Source: Bacteroidales bacterium UBA4243
GTDB taxonomy: Bacteria > Bacteroidota > Bacteroidia > Bacteroidales > F082
Direction: 5' to 3'
Assembly (NCBI GenBank): GCA_002396205.1
Contig: DGXB01000055.1
Coordinates: 1-16,842 of the forward strand
DNA length: 16,842 bases
Numbering within the stretch: position 1 is the first letter of the stretch; every line of letters starts with the position of its first letter. The notes beneath the pieces were generated by a model that saw only the letters and a list, made by a program, of their open reading frames with translations, was not told the origin of the DNA and made no database searches. The position numbers were made by a program, and so were the translations under genes. Shown here in pieces: positions 12,615 through 16,842 of the stretch.

Positions 12615-13436
12615 ATGAGCTGGATTGAAGCATTAATCTTAGGAATCATCCAAGGCCTGACGGAATACCTGCCCGTCAGCAGCAGCGGGCATTTGGCCAT
12701 CGGTCAAGCCCTCTTCGGATTGGACGACGGCGCGTCGAACCTCACCTTCACCGTCTTGCTCCACGTAGCCACCGTGCTCAGCACCCTGGTTGTCCTGTGG
12801 AAAGAAATCGTGTGGATCTTCAAGGACTTGTTCGCCAAACAGTCGTGGCGCAAATACTGCAACCTCAACGACGGCACCAAATACGCCTTCAACATCGTCA
12901 TCTCGATGATCCCCGTGGCCATCGTAGGCCTTTTCTTCAAGGACAAGGTGGAAGAGGTGTTCGGCTCGGGCCTGCTCATCGTGGGCATCATGCTCTTGGT
13001 GACGGCCTCGTTATTGGCCTTTTCCTACTTCGCCAAGCCCAGACAAAAGGAAAACATCAGCGGCTGGAATGCCTTCATCATCGGCATCGCACAGGCTTGC
13101 GCCGTGATGCCGGGGTTGTCGCGCTCAGGCTCGACGATTGCCACTGGTTTGCTCCTTGGCAACAAAAAGGAAAAACTGGCCCAATTCTCGTTCCTGATGG
13201 TCATCCCGCCCATCCTCGGTGAGGCCTTGCTCGACGTGAAGGACATCTTCGAAGTCGGCTTCAGCCAAGCCATGAACGGCATCTCGCCCTTGGCCGCCAT
13301 CGTCGGTTTCTTGGCCGCCTTCATCGCCGGCTGCTTCGCCTGCAAGTGGATGATCAACATCGTGAAGAAAGGCAAGCTGATTTGGTTTGCCGTGTATTGC
13401 GCCATCGTGGGTATCATCGCCATAATCTTTGCCTAA
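12615..13436 (+). CDS. uppP: Undecaprenyl-diphosphatase (BacA type)
   Basis: Dephosphorylates undecaprenyl diphosphate to recycle the lipid carrier for peptidoglycan and other surface polymers; overproduction is known to give bacitracin resistance. The 273-residue polytopic protein has both family signatures: QGLTEYLPVSSSGH at 13-26, the (E/Q)xxxE motif with Gln13, Glu17 and His26, and PGLSRSGST at 165-173 with the key Arg169. Gln in place of the first Glu is an allowed family variant. It lies 103 bases after the DUF3098 gene, with a repeat hairpin in between. Its TAA overlaps the truB ATG by one base (TAATG), implying translational coupling. Confidence 0.96.
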   Translation: MSWIEALILGIIQGLTEYLPVSSSGHLAIGQALFGLDDGASNLTFTVLLHVATVLSTLVVLWKEIVWIFKDLFAKQSWRKYCNLNDGTKYAFNIVISMIPVAIVGLFFKDKVEEVFGSGLLIVGIMLLVTASLLAFSYFAKPRQKENISGWNAFIIGIAQACAVMPGLSRSGSTIATGLLLGNKKEKLAQFSFLMVIPPILGEALLDVKDIFEVGFSQAMNGISPLAAIVGFLAAFIAGCFACKWMINIVKKGKLIWFAVYCAIVGIIAIIFA

Positions 13437-14179
13437 TGTTCGATTTTGAAAACGGCGAGGTCATCCTCATCGACAAACCCCTTGACTGGACGTCGTTCGA
13501 CACGGTCAACTTCATCCGCAGCTTGGTGAACCGCTGCTACGGCATCCGCAAGCTGAAGGTGGGCCATGCCGGTACTTTAGACCCCTTGGCGACCGGCCTG
13601 CTCATCCTTTGCACAGGTAAGATGACCAAGCAAATCGACACCTACCAAGCCCAAGTGAAGACCTACACGGGCACGATTCTATTAGGTCAAACCACACCTA
13701 CATTCGACCTGGAGAGCGAGCCTAATGCTTTTTTCCCGACAGACAGCATTACGCCTGAACAAATAGAGGCCGCACGGCTGCAATTCATTGGCGACATCAA
13801 GCAATACCCGCCCAAGTATTCCGCCATCAAAATCAAGGGGAAACGCGCCTTCGACTATGCCCGCTCCGACGAGGAAATCGAATTGAAAGCCCGCGACATC
13901 CACATCGACGACTTCAAACTCAGCCTCGACCGCTTCCCGGAATTGGATTTCGAGGTCACCTGCAGCAAAGGCACCTACATCCGCAGCCTCGCCAACGACT
14001 TCGGCAAGGCCTTGGGCAACGGCGCCTGCCTGAAATCGCTAAGACGCATCCGCATCGGCGACTTCCGCGTTGAGGACGCCTGGCCTTTGGAAAAACTTCG
14101 CCAGCATATCGTTGAGACGGGCGAAGCGTTTAAGGAATGGAAGAAGGAACAACTGGAAAAAGAACAAAAACAAGGCTGA
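13436..14179 (+). CDS. truB: tRNA pseudouridine-55 synthase
   Basis: Makes pseudouridine at position 55 in the T-loop of tRNAs. The 247-residue product begins MFDFENGEVILIDKPLDWTS and carries KVGHAGTLDPLATGLL, with catalytic Asp49. YPPKYSAIKIKGKRAFDYAR and CSKGTYIRSLANDFG are also typical TruB motifs. It is slightly short, as in Bacteroidota homologues that lack a long C-terminal PUA domain. The ATG at 13436 overlaps the uppP stop; an upstream in-frame extension lies inside uppP and is rejected. The stop (TGA, 14177-14179) lies in the left arm of the hairpin at 14174-14188. Confidence 0.96.
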   Translation: MFDFENGEVILIDKPLDWTSFDTVNFIRSLVNRCYGIRKLKVGHAGTLDPLATGLLILCTGKMTKQIDTYQAQVKTYTGTILLGQTTPTFDLESEPNAFFPTDSITPEQIEAARLQFIGDIKQYPPKYSAIKIKGKRAFDYARSDEEIELKARDIHIDDFKLSLDRFPELDFEVTCSKGTYIRSLANDFGKALGNGACLKSLRRIRIGDFRVEDAWPLEKLRQHIVETGEAFKEWKKEQLEKEQKQG

Positions 14180-14188
14180 AAATCAGCC
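14174..14188 (+). terminator. Probable terminator at the truB stop codon
   Basis: GGCTGA and TCAGCC form a perfect 6-bp stem with loop AAA; the truB TGA is inside the left arm. A broken T-run (TTATAAAATTTTAC) follows. It precedes the queA promoter by about 17 bases, so it would separate the two transcripts. Confidence 0.6.
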
Positions 14189-14204
14189 GATTATAAAATT
14201 TTAC

Positions 14205-14235
14205 TTGACAAAATTCCGATTTTGTCGTATCTTTG
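14205..14235 (+). promoter_or_regulatory. Predicted queA promoter with -33 and -7 boxes
   Basis: TTGACA (14205-14210) and TATCTTTG (14228-14235) are 20 bases apart when counted from the TTG, close to the Bacteroidota -33/-7 arrangement. It is the most complete promoter in the window. The leader to the ATG at 14279 would be about 38 nt. Confidence 0.7.
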
Positions 14236-14278
14236 TAATTTCTATTGGAGTGAAGATCAACAAAAACAACATCATACA

Positions 14279-15328
14279 ATGAAACTCTCACAATTCAAAT
14301 TCAACCTGCCGAGCGAGCTGATCGCTTTGCAGCCAACGCAAAACCGCGACGAAGCCCGCCTAATGGTCGTCGACCGTCGGACCGGCAAGATCGAGCACCG
14401 CATCTTCAAGGATTTGGTGGACTACGTGAAAGACGGCGACGTGTTCGTCATCAACAACACCAAGGTGTTCCCCGCCAAGCTCTATGGCGAGAAGGAAAAG
14501 ACCGGCGCCAAGATAGAGGTGCTGCTGCTCCGCGAGCTTGACCACGAGAGCCGCCTTTGGGACGTGCTCGTCGACCCGGCCCGCAAGATCCGCATCGGCA
14601 ACAAGCTCTACTTCGGCGACGGCGACGAGCTGGTGGCAGAAGTCATCGACAACACCACTTCGCGCGGCCGCACGTTGCGCTTCCTCTACGACGGTCCCTA
14701 CGAGGAGTTCAAGAAGACACTTTCGTCGCTCGGCCACACGCCCATCCCGAAGGAACTCAACCGCGACGAACGCCCCGAGGACGCCGAAGACTTCCAAACC
14801 ATCTACGCCAAGGTGGAAGGCGCCGTTTCGGCCCCCACCGCAGGCATGCACTTCAGCAAAATCCTGATGAAACGCCTTGAGCTTCTGGGAGCCTCATTCG
14901 CCGAGCTTACCTTACATCCCGGCATGGGCAACTTCCGCGACATCGAAGTGGAAGACCTCACCAAGCACAAGCCCGACTCGGAAGAGATGTATATCGACGA
15001 GGAATGCTGCACCTTGGTCAACGAGGCCAACCAACGCCACAACACGGTGTTTGCCGTCGGCACCACCTCGCTGAAGGCCCTCGAGACCGCCATGACCATC
15101 GGTGGCAAGATCAAGCCCTACAAAGGCTGGACCAACAAGTTCATCTTCCCGCCCTACACCTTCTCGGTGGCCAACGCCATGATCACCAATTTCCATCTGC
15201 CCAAGTCGTCGATGATGATGGAAGTGGCCGCCTTTGCCGGCTACGACGTGCTGATGAAAGCCTACAAGGAAGCCATCGCAGAGAAGTACCGCTTCTTCAC
15301 CTATGGCGACGCGATGCTGATTATCTAA
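14279..15328 (+). CDS. queA: S-adenosylmethionine:tRNA ribosyltransferase-isomerase
   Basis: Transfers and isomerises the ribose of SAM onto preQ1 in tRNA, giving epoxyqueuosine, the step before queuosine. The 349-residue product starts MKLSQFKFNLPSELIALQP. It shows the family blocks RDEARLMVVDRRTG, DVFVINNTKVFPAKLYG, EGAVSAPTAGMHFS and AVGTTSLKALE, then FIFPPYTFSVANAMITNFHLPKS, at full length. The ATG at 14279 fits the promoter at 14205-14235; an upstream in-frame start lies inside that promoter. No preQ1 riboswitch was recognised in the short leader. The ORF6N gene follows after 11 bases. Confidence 0.97.
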   Translation: MKLSQFKFNLPSELIALQPTQNRDEARLMVVDRRTGKIEHRIFKDLVDYVKDGDVFVINNTKVFPAKLYGEKEKTGAKIEVLLLRELDHESRLWDVLVDPARKIRIGNKLYFGDGDELVAEVIDNTTSRGRTLRFLYDGPYEEFKKTLSSLGHTPIPKELNRDERPEDAEDFQTIYAKVEGAVSAPTAGMHFSKILMKRLELLGASFAELTLHPGMGNFRDIEVEDLTKHKPDSEEMYIDEECCTLVNEANQRHNTVFAVGTTSLKALETAMTIGGKIKPYKGWTNKFIFPPYTFSVANAMITNFHLPKSSMMMEVAAFAGYDVLMKAYKEAIAEKYRFFTYGDAMLII

Positions 15329-15339
15329 TAGCGTTAGTG

Positions 15340-16266
15340 ATGGCAAAGAAAGTGATTTCTGAATTAACAGGCAATTTGCCCGTCAAAAGCGAACATCATA
15401 AAGCCGATATTTGCAACATCCAAACCATTAATATTGAGTCTTTGATACATGTGATTAGGGGGTGCCAAGTTCTCCTCGATAGGGATTTGGCAATACTTTA
15501 TAACGTGGAAACCGGTCAACTGAATCGACAAGTCAAAAGGAACTTGGAGAGATTCCCTCTCGATTTCATGTTTCAACTCACAAAAGAAGAAATGGAAAAC
15601 TTGAAATGCCAAAATGGCATCTCAAGTTGGGGAGGAAATCGCTATTTGCCATACGCCTTCACCGAAAATGGCATAGCAATGCTCAGTGGTGTTCTTCATT
15701 CACCCATGGCGATTGAGGCCAATATCCGCATAATGCGGGCTTTTACTTCCATGCGGCACTTTCTTTCGAACAACGCACAGATCTTCCAGCGTCTTTCGAC
15801 CATCGAATATCATCAAATTGAGACCGACAAACGCTTAGATGAAGTTTTCAAAAGACTCGATGCCCAAACACCACCCCAACAAGGCATCTTCTTCGACGGA
15901 CAAGTATTTGACGCCTACCGTTTCGTTGCCGATCTCATCAAAAACGCCAAACAATCCATCGTCCTCATTGACAATTATGTAGACGATTCCGTGCTTTCTT
16001 TGCTTGACAAGCGAGAGAACAACGTCATGGCGAAAGTCTATACGCAAAACATCAGCCCTCAATTGCAATTGGACATCAACAAACATAACTGCCAATATCC
16101 TGTTATTGAAGTCCATCAATTCACCAAGGCGCACGACCGTTTCCTGCTCATTGATGATGAAGTCTATCACATCGGGGCTTCGATCAAGGATTTGGGGAAG
16201 AAATGGTTCGCCTTCACGCTGATGCGCGACATCACAGCAAAAGAACTTATCAAGAAAATCAAGTAA
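15340..16266 (+). CDS. ORF6N-domain DNA-binding protein with C-terminal PLD-like domain
   Basis: A 308-residue accessory protein of unknown role. Residues about 30-115 form an ORF6N domain (KilA-N/phage antirepressor-like): GCQVLLDRDLAILYNVETGQ, NLERFPLDFMFQLTKEE and RYLPYAFTENGIAMLSGVL. A polar, probably helical linker (145-172) follows. The C-terminal domain (about 183-295) opens DAYRFVADLIKNAKQSIVLI and contains HDRFLLID, an HxR(x4)D variant of the phospholipase-D HxK(x4)D motif (His265, Arg267, Asp272). Only one such motif is present, so activity would need a dimer. By eye the gene is more AT-rich and uses more A/T-ending codons than queA or glyQS, suggesting later acquisition. It is wedged between them with 11- and 21-base gaps and has no visible promoter. 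The GTG at 15337 is an alternative start. Confidence 0.9.
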   Translation: MAKKVISELTGNLPVKSEHHKADICNIQTINIESLIHVIRGCQVLLDRDLAILYNVETGQLNRQVKRNLERFPLDFMFQLTKEEMENLKCQNGISSWGGNRYLPYAFTENGIAMLSGVLHSPMAIEANIRIMRAFTSMRHFLSNNAQIFQRLSTIEYHQIETDKRLDEVFKRLDAQTPPQQGIFFDGQVFDAYRFVADLIKNAKQSIVLIDNYVDDSVLSLLDKRENNVMAKVYTQNISPQLQLDINKHNCQYPVIEVHQFTKAHDRFLLIDDEVYHIGASIKDLGKKWFAFTLMRDITAKELIKKIK

Positions 16267-16287
16267 ATAACAAATAATCAGTTAATT

Positions 16288-16842
16288 ATGAATCAAGAAG
16301 ATTTTTTCAAGAAAATAACCGCTCATGCGAAGGAATACGGTTTCATTTTCCCTTCGAGCGAGATTTATGACGGACTTTCAGCCGTTTACGACTATGGCCA
16401 GAACGGCGTGGAACTGAAGAAGAACATCCGCGAATACTGGTGGAAGGCCATGGTGCAGATGCACGAGAACATCGTAGGCATCGACGCCGCCATCTTCATG
16501 CACCCCACCACTTGGAAGGCCTCTGGCCACTTGGACGCCTTCAACGACCCGCTCATCGACAACCGCGACTCGAAGAAACGCTACCGCGCCGATGTTTTGG
16601 TTGAAGACTACATGGCCAAAATCGAGGAGAAGATTAATAAAGAGGTGGAAAAAGCCCGCAAGCGCTTTGGCGACGCCTTCAACGAAGAGCAATTCGTGAC
16701 CACCAACCCGCGCGTCCTTGAACACAAGGCCAAGATTGAGGAAATCAGCCACCGCCTGTACGGTGCCATGGAGAAGAATGACCTCGACGCCATCAAGCAA
16801 TTGATTCTCGACCTTGAGATCGTCTGCCCCATCAGCGGCACC
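16288..16842 (+). CDS. glyQS: Glycyl-tRNA synthetase, N-terminal part (runs off the window)
   Basis: Charges tRNA-Gly with glycine in the cytoplasm; this is the single-chain dimeric class II type, not the alpha2-beta2 type. 185 residues are visible from MNQEDFFKKITAHAKEYG; the frame is open to the last base. FIFPSSEIYDGLSAVYDYGQNGVELKKNI and IDAAIFMHPTTWKASGHLDAFNDPL are the conserved start and motif 1 region. They are followed by the lineage-variable insertion (about 120-180, Glu/Lys-rich), and VCPISGT begins the return to the core. The start is 21 bases after the ORF6N stop; no promoter box is seen there, so it may be read from further upstream. Confidence 0.95.
   Translation, partial: MNQEDFFKKITAHAKEYGFIFPSSEIYDGLSAVYDYGQNGVELKKNIREYWWKAMVQMHENIVGIDAAIFMHPTTWKASGHLDAFNDPLIDNRDSKKRYRADVLVEDYMAKIEEKINKEVEKARKRFGDAFNEEQFVTTNPRVLEHKAKIEEISHRLYGAMEKNDLDAIKQLILDLEIVCPISGT

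Noticed and set aside
14236..14278. preQ1 riboswitch in the queA leader
   Set aside because: The leader is about 40 nt, AT-rich, without a GC-stem plus A-rich tail; no pseudoknot could be drawn.
1..16842. tRNA, rRNA, CRISPR array, transposase or integrase
   Set aside because: None recognised on either strand; the repeats found are single hairpins or two- to three-copy tandems, not spaced arrays.

Overview
The window looks like chromosome of an uncultured, mid-GC member of the Bacteroidota, most likely order Bacteroidales. Evidence: eight promoters carry the Bacteroidota -7 box TAnnTTTG, Shine-Dalgarno sequences are not evident, one gene is a SusB-type GH97 alpha-glucosidase, and ftsX - DUF3098 - uppP - truB - queA is a familiar Bacteroidales gene order. 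Coding DNA is rich in C/G-ending codons while leaders are very AT-rich. No tRNA, rRNA, CRISPR array, transposase or integrase was recognised. No gene-free stretch exceeds 300 bases; the longest is about 230 bases (696-924).

Layout. (1) 1-695, minus: 5' part of aspS. (2) 925-2769, plus: a large Ig-like lipoprotein. (3) 2920-4471, plus: a tight three-gene unit of a bacterioferritin-like protein, a lipoprotein glutathione peroxidase and an OhrR-type peroxide-sensing MarR repressor, behind one promoter with nested palindromes. It ends in a bidirectional terminator shared with the converging unit. (4) 4492-7458, minus: a GH97 alpha-glucosidase followed by a lipoprotein L,D-transpeptidase. (5) 7554-8573, plus: rlmN, divergent from the glucosidase. 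(6) 8594-11172, minus: a methylcrotonyl-CoA-carboxylase-type carboxyltransferase followed by a DUF1295 membrane protein. (7) 11273-15328, plus: ftsX, DUF3098, uppP, truB, queA (cell division, lipid-carrier recycling, tRNA modification), with dispersed-type repeats on both sides of the DUF3098 gene. (8) 15340-16266, plus: an ORF6N/PLD-like accessory gene of different base composition. (9) 16288 to the end, plus: 5' part of the glycyl-tRNA synthetase gene.

The most interesting unit is region 3. By manual alignment to E. coli Bfr, the ferritin-like protein lacks most di-iron ligands (no Glu for E18, Trp for H54, Ser for E94, Asp for H130) but keeps the Met that binds haem. It sits with a Cys-type peroxidase and a repressor that has the OhrR Cys/Tyr/Tyr sensing triad. 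I infer an organic-peroxide response operon with a non-canonical bacterioferritin. The rest is mostly ordinary housekeeping sequence.
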